DNA from: DATFFO01 sp035250025
Lineage (GTDB): Bacteria > Actinomycetota > Acidimicrobiia > Spongiisociales > ZC4RG35
Direction of reading: 5' to 3'
DNA length: 21,604 nucleotides
Assembly (NCBI GenBank): GCA_035250025.1
Contig: DATFFO010000299.1
Span: forward strand, 1 to 21,604
Positions 13,641-20,887 of this stretch are shown here, piece by piece. The first letter of the stretch is position 1. Each line of letters begins with the position of its first letter. The position numbers and the translations under genes were made by a program. Below the pieces are notes generated by a model, which worked only from the letters and a program-made list of their open reading frames with translations, ran no database searches and was not told the DNA's origin.

Positions 13641-14878
13641 TCGTCGAGGTCGTGGCAGTTGGGACCGAGCTGCTGCTGGGCCAGATCGTCAACGGCAATG
13701 CCGCCGTGATCGGCGCTGCCCTGGCCGAGAACGGGTTCGACGCCAACCATCAGCAAGTGGTGGGCGACAACCTCAACCGTATCGCCGGCGTGCTGTCCAC
13801 GGCGATGGCGCGATCCGACGCCGTGATCATCACCGGCGGCATCGGCCCCACCCAGGACGACATCACCCGCGAAGCGATCTGTCTCTCAACGGGTCTCGAG
13901 ATGGATCACTCGGAGGGATATGAGGCGGAGCTGCGGGCCCGGTTCGAACGCAGCGGGCGGGTCATGCCCGCCTCCAACCTGCGTCAGGCGCAATATCCCC
14001 GCGGGGCCGAGATGCTGCCGAACCCGCGCGGCTCCGCCCCCGGTCTCGCCCTCGAGCATGAGGGGGTGTGGCTGTTCGTCCTCCCGGGAGTACCCGAGGA
14101 GATGGTTCTCCTCCTCAGCGACCATGTCATGCCCCGGCTGCGCAAGCTGGCAGGGATCGACGAAGTGCTCGTGAGCCGCGTCCTCCGCACCTGGGGCCGT
14201 TCGGAGTCGCAGGTAGCCGAGATGCTCGACGACCTCTACGGCGGCTACACGAACCCCTCGGTTGCGTTCCTCGCCTCGGCCGGCGAGATAAAGGTGCGAC
14301 TCACCGCCAAGGCCCCCACGGTCGAGTCCGCCGCCGACCTCATCACCCCGCTCGAAGCGACGGTGCGCGAGCGTCTCGGCTCGTCGATCTTCGCCATGGA
14401 CGGCGACACCATCGAAACGGTGCTGTTCGGTCTGCTTCGAGCCCGGCATTGGACGATCGGGACGGCCGAGTCGGTCACCGGCGGCGGCGTGGCGGCCCGG
14501 CTGACGTCGGTACCGGGAGCATCGGCCGTCTATCGGGGTTCGGTAGTTCCCTACGCCACCGACCTCAAGATGTCCCTGCTCGGCCTCCACGACCTCGAAG
14601 GGAAGGTGGTCAGCAGCGCGGCCGCCGAGGCGATGGCGGAGGGGGCGCGCCAGCTCCTCGGAGTCGACGTCGCCATTGCCCTCACAGGATCGGCAGGGCC
14701 GGAGCCCCAGGAGAAGCCGCCGGGGACCATCGTGATCGGCGTGGCGACGCCGGAGAGGGTGTCGTCGCGCACGCTCACCCTTCCCGGGGATCGGGAGCGG
14801 GTGCGGACCTATGCCGGCACCGCCGCCTTGCAACTGGCTCGTCTCGCCGTGAGTGGTGAATGGTGGGCGAGGGACTGA
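13637..14878 (+). CDS. cinA: CinA: nicotinamide-nucleotide amidase/competence-damage-inducible protein
   Basis: A 413-residue two-domain CinA. The N-terminal MoCF-like domain (about 1-170) has VAVGTELLLGQIVN and IITGGIGPTQDDITRE, the ADP-ribose pyrophosphatase part. The C-terminal PncC domain (about 265-410) has GTAESVTGGGVAARLTSVPG with S279 in the AES motif and GTIVIGVATP, the NMN deamidase part. Family role: recycling of pyridine nucleotides. The usual AESCTGG reads AESVTGG here, a mild change. GTG 13637 overlaps the rimO stop by 4 bases. The gene lies two genes upstream of recA; cinA-recA association is common, and competence is not implied by that alone. Confidence 0.94.
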   Translation: MIVEVVAVGTELLLGQIVNGNAAVIGAALAENGFDANHQQVVGDNLNRIAGVLSTAMARSDAVIITGGIGPTQDDITREAICLSTGLEMDHSEGYEAELRARFERSGRVMPASNLRQAQYPRGAEMLPNPRGSAPGLALEHEGVWLFVLPGVPEEMVLLLSDHVMPRLRKLAGIDEVLVSRVLRTWGRSESQVAEMLDDLYGGYTNPSVAFLASAGEIKVRLTAKAPTVESAADLITPLEATVRERLGSSIFAMDGDTIETVLFGLLRARHWTIGTAESVTGGGVAARLTSVPGASAVYRGSVVPYATDLKMSLLGLHDLEGKVVSSAAAEAMAEGARQLLGVDVAIALTGSAGPEPQEKPPGTIVIGVATPERVSSRTLTLPGDRERVRTYAGTAALQLARLAVSGEWWARD

Positions 14879-15399
14879 CTCCCCAGGGCCGGTTGTTCGC
14901 GGCGGTGGTGCCGCCGCCGGAGATCGTGGCCGCCCTTGTCGATCAGCTGTCACCCATATCCCTCCCGGGAAGGCCGGTGCCGCCCGCCAACTGGCACATC
15001 ACCCTGCGGTTCGTCGGACGAGTGGACGAGGTGGCCTATGAGCGCTGGCTGGGAGCCCTGGACGAGATATCGAGGGAGGCGTTCCGGGTGAGCGTGCAGG
15101 GGCTGGGTGCCTTTCCCCAGCCGCGCCGGGCGACGGTCCTGTGGGCGAGCGTGGAGTCTGCGGGGCTGGGCGACCTGGCGGAGGCGGTGGAGGAGGCCGC
15201 CCAGCGAGCCGGTATCCCGGCCGAGGAGCGGCCCTTCCGTCCTCACCTCACCCTGGCCCGGGTGCGACCGCCGGCCGACGTTCGCTCCCAGGTGGAGGAC
15301 GCCGCTGTCGGTACCCTCCGTTGGACCGCGACCGAGTTCCACGTCATGTCCGCCGTCGGCAGCCGTTACGCCATCCACGAATCATTCCCGCTGAAGTGA
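14860..15399 (+). CDS. thpR: RNA 2',3'-cyclic phosphodiesterase ThpR (LigT family)
   Basis: A 179-residue 2H phosphoesterase acting on 2',3'-cyclic phosphate ends of RNA. Both catalytic HxT motifs are present: HITL at 46-49 and HLTL at 129-132, at the spacing normal for the family. The N terminus (GRLFAAVVPPPEI) and the middle (LGAFPQPRRATVLWASV) are also typical. ATG 14860 overlaps the end of cinA by 19 bases; GTG 14863 is an equally possible start. No strong ribosome binding site is seen, so translation is probably coupled to cinA. Confidence 0.92.
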   Translation: MVGEGLTPQGRLFAAVVPPPEIVAALVDQLSPISLPGRPVPPANWHITLRFVGRVDEVAYERWLGALDEISREAFRVSVQGLGAFPQPRRATVLWASVESAGLGDLAEAVEEAAQRAGIPAEERPFRPHLTLARVRPPADVRSQVEDAAVGTLRWTATEFHVMSAVGSRYAIHESFPLK

Positions 15400-15468
15400 T
15401 CTTCCGCCTTCCGACCTCCGACCGCTCACCTGGCGCACTTCCAACTCCAACAACATGTGCAGTGATCC

Positions 15469-15497
15469 TTGGACCGAACGCCTGTTCGCTCTAGATT
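15469..15497 (+). promoter_or_regulatory. recA promoter
   Basis: TTGGAC (15469-15474) and TAGATT (15492-15497) are exactly 17 bases apart. The start would be near 15503-15504, leaving a leader of about 50 bases. The whole spacer is occupied by the SOS box. The 155-base spacer before recA is otherwise CT-rich without further structure. Confidence 0.7.
15475..15488. promoter_or_regulatory. LexA-binding SOS box of recA
   Basis: CGAACGCCTGTTCG is a perfect CGAAC-N4-GTTCG palindrome, the Gram-positive/actinobacterial LexA site. It lies between the -35 and -10, so bound LexA would block RNA polymerase. Confidence 0.88.
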
Positions 15498-15554
15498 GTG
15501 TCACTACCAGTCAATAGGTTCCAACGAGACGCGCACGACATGGGAGGACGCCCG

Positions 15555-17705
15555 ATGACTGAGAAGGAAAACAAGATGGAACAGCAGAAGTCACTCGACA
15601 TGGCTCTCTCCCAGATCGAGCGTCAGTACGGCAAGGGCGCCGTCATGAAGATGGGGGAGGGGGCCCTTCGCTCCGTCGAGGTCATTTCCACCGGGGCGCT
15701 GTCTCTCGACCTCGCCCTCGGTGTCGGCGGCGTTCCCCGAGGTCGTATCGTCGAGGTCTACGGCCCCGAGGCGTCCGGCAAGACCAGCCTCGCCCTCCAC
15801 ATCGTCGCCGAGGCCCAGCGCAACGGTGGCATCGCCGCCTTCATCGATGCCGAGCATGCGCTCGACCCGATCTACGCCAAGGCGATCGGCGTCGACGTCG
15901 ACGAACTGCTCATCTCCCAGCCCGACACCGGCGAGCAGGCGTTGGAGATCGCCGACATGCTGATCCGCTCGGGTGCCCTCGACGTGTTGGTGATCGACTC
16001 TGTTGCCGCCCTGGTTCCCCGGGCCGAGATCGAAGGCGAGATGGGCGATACCCATGTCGGTCTCCAGGCTCGCCTCATGTCCCAGGCGCTGCGCAAGCTG
16101 GCCGACACACTCAACAAGTCCCGCACCACCGCAGTCTTCATCAACCAGCTCCGGGAAAAAATCGGAGTCATGTTCGGCTGCCTGAGTTATCGGACCCGGG
16201 TCACCCTCGCCGATGGCACCCAAGAGAAAATCGGCAAGATCGTCAACCAGCGACTTCCGGTCGAGGTCCTGTCGTACGACCCGGCGACCAATGAAATCGT
16301 CCCCCGCAAGGTCGTCAACTGGTTCGACAACGGACCGACCGACGAATTCTTGAAGTTCGTGGTGGCGAGGGGCGGTGGTAATGGTCGCTCCCAATTCGCA
16401 TCGACCGAGAACCATCTCATCCGCACGCCGAGCGGATGGCGCCAGGCCGGAGAGTTGGAGGTCGGCGACCGTGTCCTCCAGGCCGTGCCGCATCACTTGT
16501 CCGAATTCCAGCGAGAAGTGATGCTCGGGGCGCTGATGGGCGATGCGGCTCTTTCATCGACTCGCAGTGGTCACGGCGCTCGCTTGCGCTGGGGCCATGG
16601 TGAGCGCCAGATCGAATATGGGGAGTGGAAGGCATCGCTCTTCGGCAATCTCTCAGTCAGTCGCAGCAGCAATGCCAAAGGGGCCGGATTCTGGGATCTC
16701 CAGCCTTTGCCCGAACTCGCCGAGTTGCGTCAAGCGGTCTACGTGGGCAAGAAGAAGGTGCTGAGCTGGGACTATCTCAAGCAACTGACACCGCTCTCTA
16801 TCGCTGTCTGGTACATGGACGACGCCGGCTTCACGATTCGCTCGAAAGGGCTCCAGCAGAGGTCGGCTGGAGGTAGCGGCCGCGCCGAGATATGCGTCGA
16901 GGCGATGGAGTCGACCAGCCGCCAGCGTCTGGTCGACCACCTGAGCGGCACGTGGGGAATCAAGGGCAAGCTCGTCGAGCGAGGCAACAAGGCGATCATC
17001 CAGTTCCCCACGGCCGAGACAGCCAAGCTGCAGGCACTGATCGCCCCCTATGTGCATCCGTCGATGGAATACAAGCTGCTGCCCAGGTTCCGGGGCCGCT
17101 TTGCTGTGACGCCGAAACTCGGAGACAGCCGCATGGTTCTAGCACCGATGCCGATCGTGAGCATCGAGCGCCGTCCCCCGAACGGCCGGGCCACCCATCG
17201 CTTCGATATCGAAGTCGAAGGGAGCCACAACTACTTCGTCGACGGAGTCATGGTGCACAACTCCCCCGAAACCACCCCGGGTGGGCGGGCCCTCAAGTTC
17301 TACTCGAGCGTCAGGCTCGACGTGCGCCGCATCGAGTCGATCAAGGACGGGGCTGACCAGGTCGGGAACCGGGTCCGGGTCAAGGTCGCCAAGAACAAGA
17401 TGGCGCCACCGTTCCGGACGGCCGAGTTCGACATCATGTTCGGCGAGGGCATCTCCAGGGAAGGCAGCCTGATCGATGTTGCCGTCGACGTCGGTGTCAT
17501 CCGCAAGAGCGGTGCCTGGTACACCTACGACGACGACCAGCTCGGCCAGGGCCGGGAGAACAGCAAGCGTTTCCTGCGGGAGAACCCCGAACTGGCCATG
17601 CAACTCCAGGCCAAGGTCTACGAGGCAGTGGGGCTGACCCCGGGTGGCACCGGCCACGAGAGCGAGGAGCCGGCCGCCGAGTCGCCGATTGAGGTCGAGG
17701 ACTAG
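15555..17705 (+). CDS. recA: RecA recombinase precursor containing an intein
   Basis: The 716-residue precursor gives a 355-residue RecA after removal of 361 intein residues. RecA forms filaments on single-stranded DNA, drives strand exchange and stimulates LexA self-cleavage. Walker A GPEASGKT is at 70-77 and the Walker B aspartate is D148 in VLVIDS. The extein breaks after REKIGVMFG and resumes with SPETTPGGRALKF. The C terminus is acidic (EEPAAESPIEVED), as usual. ATG 15555 is chosen because GGGAGG (15542-15547) precedes it. An in-frame GTG at 15498 lies upstream of the likely transcription start, and an ATG at 15576 is also possible. No recX gene follows. Confidence 0.96.
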   Translation: MTEKENKMEQQKSLDMALSQIERQYGKGAVMKMGEGALRSVEVISTGALSLDLALGVGGVPRGRIVEVYGPEASGKTSLALHIVAEAQRNGGIAAFIDAEHALDPIYAKAIGVDVDELLISQPDTGEQALEIADMLIRSGALDVLVIDSVAALVPRAEIEGEMGDTHVGLQARLMSQALRKLADTLNKSRTTAVFINQLREKIGVMFGCLSYRTRVTLADGTQEKIGKIVNQRLPVEVLSYDPATNEIVPRKVVNWFDNGPTDEFLKFVVARGGGNGRSQFASTENHLIRTPSGWRQAGELEVGDRVLQAVPHHLSEFQREVMLGALMGDAALSSTRSGHGARLRWGHGERQIEYGEWKASLFGNLSVSRSSNAKGAGFWDLQPLPELAELRQAVYVGKKKVLSWDYLKQLTPLSIAVWYMDDAGFTIRSKGLQQRSAGGSGRAEICVEAMESTSRQRLVDHLSGTWGIKGKLVERGNKAIIQFPTAETAKLQALIAPYVHPSMEYKLLPRFRGRFAVTPKLGDSRMVLAPMPIVSIERRPPNGRATHRFDIEVEGSHNYFVDGVMVHNSPETTPGGRALKFYSSVRLDVRRIESIKDGADQVGNRVRVKVAKNKMAPPFRTAEFDIMFGEGISREGSLIDVAVDVGVIRKSGAWYTYDDDQLGQGRENSKRFLRENPELAMQLQAKVYEAVGLTPGGTGHESEEPAAESPIEVED
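16179..17261 (+). mobile_element. RecA intein with LAGLIDADG homing endonuclease (M. leprae RecA insertion site)
   Basis: An in-frame protein-splicing element of 361 residues inserted between G208 and S570 of the precursor. Splicing residues: Cys1 (CLSYRTRVTLADGT), TENH block B (T76, H79), C-terminal block FDIEVEGSHNYFVDGV and final His-Asn, with Ser as +1 extein residue. All are intact, so splicing should work. The endonuclease part has LGALMGDA (116-123, D122) and WYMDDAG (211-217, D215). Both catalytic aspartates remain, while the glycine after each is Ala. The insertion point and sequence style match the M. leprae RecA intein and differ from the M. tuberculosis site (KNK/C). Codon use appears less GC-rich than in the exteins, which fits horizontal spread. 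Confidence 0.94.
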
Positions 17706-17708
17706 TCA

Positions 17709-17737
17709 TTTCACCCGGCGTGGCGTCGGGCTAGGCT
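17709..17737 (+). promoter_or_regulatory. probable rny promoter
   Basis: TTTCAC (17709-17714) and TAGGCT (17732-17737) are 17 bases apart, just after the recA stop. The start would be about 17743-17744. The spacer can form a hairpin, CCCGGCG (17714-17720) with CGTCGGG (17724-17730), so it might also serve as a recA transcript end. Confidence 0.45.
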
Positions 17738-17742
17738 GGATC

Positions 17743-17948
17743 GCGCACGCGAACGAAATGCTTGAAAGCAACAGGAAAGGCCACCTCCGAGTGTCTGGAG
17801 TGACTCCCGATACGGGCTGACATGAGATAGGTGGCGCTGCGTCACCGCTCCCATGGCTGGTCGATGAGTAGTTCGTGTGCCGGGCCCGCAGGGCTCGGCA
17901 CACGCGTATTTGGGGCCCCTTCACCCGGAGATGGCAAAGGAGCCGACC
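17743..17948 (+). ncRNA. structured 5' leader of rny (candidate cis-regulatory RNA)
   Basis: About 205 untranslated bases separate the likely start from the rny ATG. They hold a 7-bp closing stem GCCACCT (17780-17786) with AGGTGGC (17829-17835) around small hairpins such as CCCG-ATA-CGGG (17806-17816). A very stable 14-bp stem follows at 17874-17887 with 17891-17904 (one G-T pair, loop GCA). A 20-codon ORF (17758-17820) lies in the first half with no clear ribosome binding site. I recognise no known riboswitch class. The 243 bases after recA hold no recX or other gene. Confidence 0.4.
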
Positions 17949-19487
17949 ATGACTGGTATCGAGATAGCCATCTTGGTGGTGATTGCTGCCGGGGCCGCGA
18001 CGTTGGGTTATGCGCTCGCCACCGTCTATGCCGGACGCCGCCGGCGTCGCGACGGGTTGAACGCCGAGGACACACTCGGCCAGGCTCGCCTCGAGGCTCA
18101 GCGGATCCTCGCCACTGCCGAGGAGGGAGGCCGGGCCAAGGCCGAGGCCTACCGGGAGAGAGAAGAGGCCGGTCTCGAGCACCGTCGTCTCGAAGTCGGC
18201 AATCTCGAAGCCCGACTCGCCCAGCGCGAGGAGACGCTCGAGCAAAGAGCGTCGAATCTCGCCCATCGCGAGCGCATGCTCATCGAGAGAGAGACGGAGC
18301 TCACCGAGGCGCGCCAGGCGGCCGAGAAGCTCAAGGAGCAACACCGCGCCGACCTCGAGAGAGTGGCGGGGATAGACGGCAAGGCCGCCAAGGAGGAATT
18401 GCTCTCCCAGGTCGAGGACGAAGCTCGGCGCGATGCCATGCTGCTGGTGCGCGACCTCGAGATCAAGGCCCGGGAGGAGGCCGACAAGAGAGGCAGACGG
18501 ATTCTCGCCACAGCCATCCAGCGCCTGGCAGCCGAGGTCGTAACCGAGTCGACTCTTTCCACGGTTGCCCTGCCCGGGGACGAGATGAAGGGACGCATCA
18601 TCGGCCGGGAGGGCCGCAACATCCGTCACCTTGAGTCAGTGACCGGTGTCAATTTGATCGTCGACGACACCCCCGAGGCCGTTTCAGTCAGTTCCTTCGA
18701 TCCGATCCGGCGCGAGGTGGCTCGGATCACTCTCGAGCGCCTGGTCGCCGATGGGCGCATCCATCCCGCCTCGATCGAGGAGGCCTATGAGAAGGCCCGA
18801 GACGAGGTCGAACAGAGCGTTCGCGACGCCGGGGAGTGGGCCCTCCTCGAGGTGGGCCTGACGAGGATGAATCCCGAGTTGGTGACACTCCTCGGCCGGC
18901 TGAAGTTCCGCACCTCGTACGGCCAGAACGTACTCAACCACCTGGTGGAGACGGCCCATATCGCCTCGATGCTGGCCACCGAGCTGGGTATCGATCCCGC
19001 TCCGGTTCGCCGCTCGGCGCTCCTCCACGACATCGGCAAGGCCGTTACCCACGAGGTGGAAGGCTCCCATGCCCTGATCGGCGCCGAGATCGCCCGGCGC
19101 TTCGGCGAGGACGCCGCCGTAGTTCACGGGATCGAGGCCCACCACAACGAGGTCGAACCGAGAACCGTGCTCGCCGTGATCGTCCAGGCAGCCGATGCCG
19201 TCTCCGCCGCCCGTCCGGGTGCCCGGCGGGAGACACTCGAGTCTTACGTCCGGCGCCTGGAGCGGTTGGAGAACCTGGCCCTCGAGTTCAACGGCGTCGA
19301 ACGGGTCTTCGCCCTCCAGGCCGGCCGCGAGGTGAGGGTCGTGGTGGATCCGGGCGAGGTGACGGACCTGGAGGCGAATGACCTGGCCCGCCGCATCGCC
19401 CGTAAACTGGAGGAGGACCTGCAGTATCCGGGGACCATCCAGGTCACCGTGATTCGCGAGTTCCGCGCCACCGACTACGCCCGTTAG
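17949..19487 (+). CDS. rny: ribonuclease Y
   Basis: A membrane-anchored endoribonuclease of 512 residues that starts mRNA decay. Layout: N-terminal transmembrane helix (about 4-28) followed by an RRRRR stop-transfer; a long charged coiled coil (about 40-175, with repeats such as EEAGLEHRRLEVGNLEARL); a KH domain from 213 (KGRIIGREGRNIRHLE, then TGVNLIVDDTPEAV); and an HD domain with LLHDIGKAV (H360, D361), then the HGIEAHHNEVEP stretch. All catalytic landmarks are present. AAAGGAG (17936-17942) lies 6 bases before ATG 17949. An in-frame ATG at 17931 is possible but less well placed, and the longer frame from 17877 is unsupported. RNase Y is not usual in mycobacteria or streptomycetes. Confidence 0.95.
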   Translation: MTGIEIAILVVIAAGAATLGYALATVYAGRRRRRDGLNAEDTLGQARLEAQRILATAEEGGRAKAEAYREREEAGLEHRRLEVGNLEARLAQREETLEQRASNLAHRERMLIERETELTEARQAAEKLKEQHRADLERVAGIDGKAAKEELLSQVEDEARRDAMLLVRDLEIKAREEADKRGRRILATAIQRLAAEVVTESTLSTVALPGDEMKGRIIGREGRNIRHLESVTGVNLIVDDTPEAVSVSSFDPIRREVARITLERLVADGRIHPASIEEAYEKARDEVEQSVRDAGEWALLEVGLTRMNPELVTLLGRLKFRTSYGQNVLNHLVETAHIASMLATELGIDPAPVRRSALLHDIGKAVTHEVEGSHALIGAEIARRFGEDAAVVHGIEAHHNEVEPRTVLAVIVQAADAVSAARPGARRETLESYVRRLERLENLALEFNGVERVFALQAGREVRVVVDPGEVTDLEANDLARRIARKLEEDLQYPGTIQVTVIREFRATDYAR

Positions 19488-19493
19488 AGAGTC

Positions 19494-20879
19494 ATGACCA
19501 CCGTCTTGTTACCGACGCCTCGCCGGCGTCCCGAAGAACGTCGCACCCCGAGCCGGGCGGGCATGAAGTATCTCATCCGGACGTTCGGGTGCCAGATGAA
19601 CGAGCACGACTCCGAGCGCGTTGCCGGCCTCCTCGAATCCGACGGCATGATCGCAACCGGCGATCTCCAAGAAGCGGACGTTGTGTTCGTCAACACCTGC
19701 ACGATCCGCGAGAACGCCGACAACCGCATGTATGGGACGCTCGGGCACCTCAAACAGCTCAAGGACGCCCGCCCCGACTCGCTTCTGGTCGTCGGCGGTT
19801 GCGCCGCCCAGAAGGACCGTGACCTGATCCGCCAGCGGGCCCCATGGGTCGATGTGGTGATGGGTACCCACAACCTCGACCGGGTCCTCGACCTGATGGA
19901 CCATGCCGAGGAGTGGGGAGGCATCACCGAGATCGTCGACGAGCTGGAGGCGATGCCGGCAGTACTCCCGTTGCGCCGGGAGACGTCGCACTCTGCCTGG
20001 GTCAGCATCCAGATCGGGTGCAACAACACCTGCACGTTCTGCATCGTCCCATCGGTTCGTGGCCCCGAGATTTCCCGCCGACCCGGCGACATCGTCAGCG
20101 AGGTCGAGCGGTTGGCCGCCGCCGGGGTGGTCGAGGTCACGCTGCTCGGCCAGAACGTTGACACCTACGGCCGAGACCTGGCGCTAGACGGTCGCCGCCG
20201 CCCCATCTTTGGGGACTTGCTCCGGCGGGTCGGAGCCGTCGAGGGAATCCGCCGGGTCCGCTTCACCAGCCCCCATCCCGCCGATTTCCGCCCGGAGGTG
20301 GCCAAGGCGATGGCCGAAACCGAGGCGGTGTGCGAACAACTCCATCTGCCCCTCCAGAGTGGATCCGACCGCGTCCTCGCCCGGATGCACCGCGGCTACA
20401 ACCGGAGCCGCTACTTCGACCGTCTCCAGTTGGCGCGGGGCACGATCCCGGGCCTGGCGGTGACCACCGACATCATCGTCGGGTTCCCGGGGGAGACGGA
20501 GGAGGACTTCGACGCCACCATGGACGTCGTCGAGTCGGCGCGCTTCGATGCTGCCTTCATGTTCATCTTCTCATCGCGTCCAGGCACTGCTGCCGCCGAG
20601 ATGAAAGACGATTTCGTCGACCCCGACGCCATCCAGCGCCGCTTCGACCGTCTGGCCGAGGTGCAGAACCGCATCTCGGGGGAGCGCAACCAGGAGCTGG
20701 TGGGCGTCACGCTGGAGGTTCTCGCCGAGGGCCCCTCCAAGAAGGACCCCGACATGGCCACGACCAGGACCCGGACCGGCAAGGTGGTCCACGTGCCAGG
20801 ACACATCCCGCCGGGCACCTTCCTGGATGTGGAGATCACCCGCGCCCATCAGCACCACCTCGTCGGGCGACACATCTGA
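19494..20879 (+). CDS. miaB: tRNA-2-methylthio-N6-dimethylallyladenosine synthase MiaB
   Basis: A radical-SAM methylthiotransferase that adds the 2-methylthio group to i6A37 of tRNA, after MiaA. It has 461 residues from ATG 19494. Cluster cysteines: RTFGCQMNEHDSE (C33), VNTCTIRENADNR (C69), GGCAAQKD (C103); the radical SAM motif is IGCNNTCTFCIVPSVRG with C176, C180 and C183. The FGCQMN and NTCTIRENA forms point to MiaB. A TRAM domain ends the protein. ATG 19494 is 6 bases after the rny stop with GAGAG just before it. However, ATG 19563 (MKYLIRTFGCQ) gives the classical N terminus and 438 residues, so the first 23 residues are uncertain. Confidence 0.95.
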   Translation: MTTVLLPTPRRRPEERRTPSRAGMKYLIRTFGCQMNEHDSERVAGLLESDGMIATGDLQEADVVFVNTCTIRENADNRMYGTLGHLKQLKDARPDSLLVVGGCAAQKDRDLIRQRAPWVDVVMGTHNLDRVLDLMDHAEEWGGITEIVDELEAMPAVLPLRRETSHSAWVSIQIGCNNTCTFCIVPSVRGPEISRRPGDIVSEVERLAAAGVVEVTLLGQNVDTYGRDLALDGRRRPIFGDLLRRVGAVEGIRRVRFTSPHPADFRPEVAKAMAETEAVCEQLHLPLQSGSDRVLARMHRGYNRSRYFDRLQLARGTIPGLAVTTDIIVGFPGETEEDFDATMDVVESARFDAAFMFIFSSRPGTAAAEMKDDFVDPDAIQRRFDRLAEVQNRISGERNQELVGVTLEVLAEGPSKKDPDMATTRTRTGKVVHVPGHIPPGTFLDVEITRAHQHHLVGRHI

Positions 20880-20887
20880 GCCGGATC

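Noticed and set aside
15498..15554. GTG 15498 as recA start
   Set aside because: It directly follows the -10 element and lies before the likely transcription start; ATG 15555 has a strong ribosome binding site.
17877..17948. Extended RNase Y N terminus
   Set aside because: The extension overlaps the 14-bp leader hairpin, and the membrane helix with its AAAGGAG site starts at ATG 17949.
17743..17948. Known riboswitch (c-di-AMP, cobalamin, SAM, TPP, glycine, guanidine types considered)
   Set aside because: None of the consensus core sequences I know could be matched by eye, so only a generic structured leader is reported.
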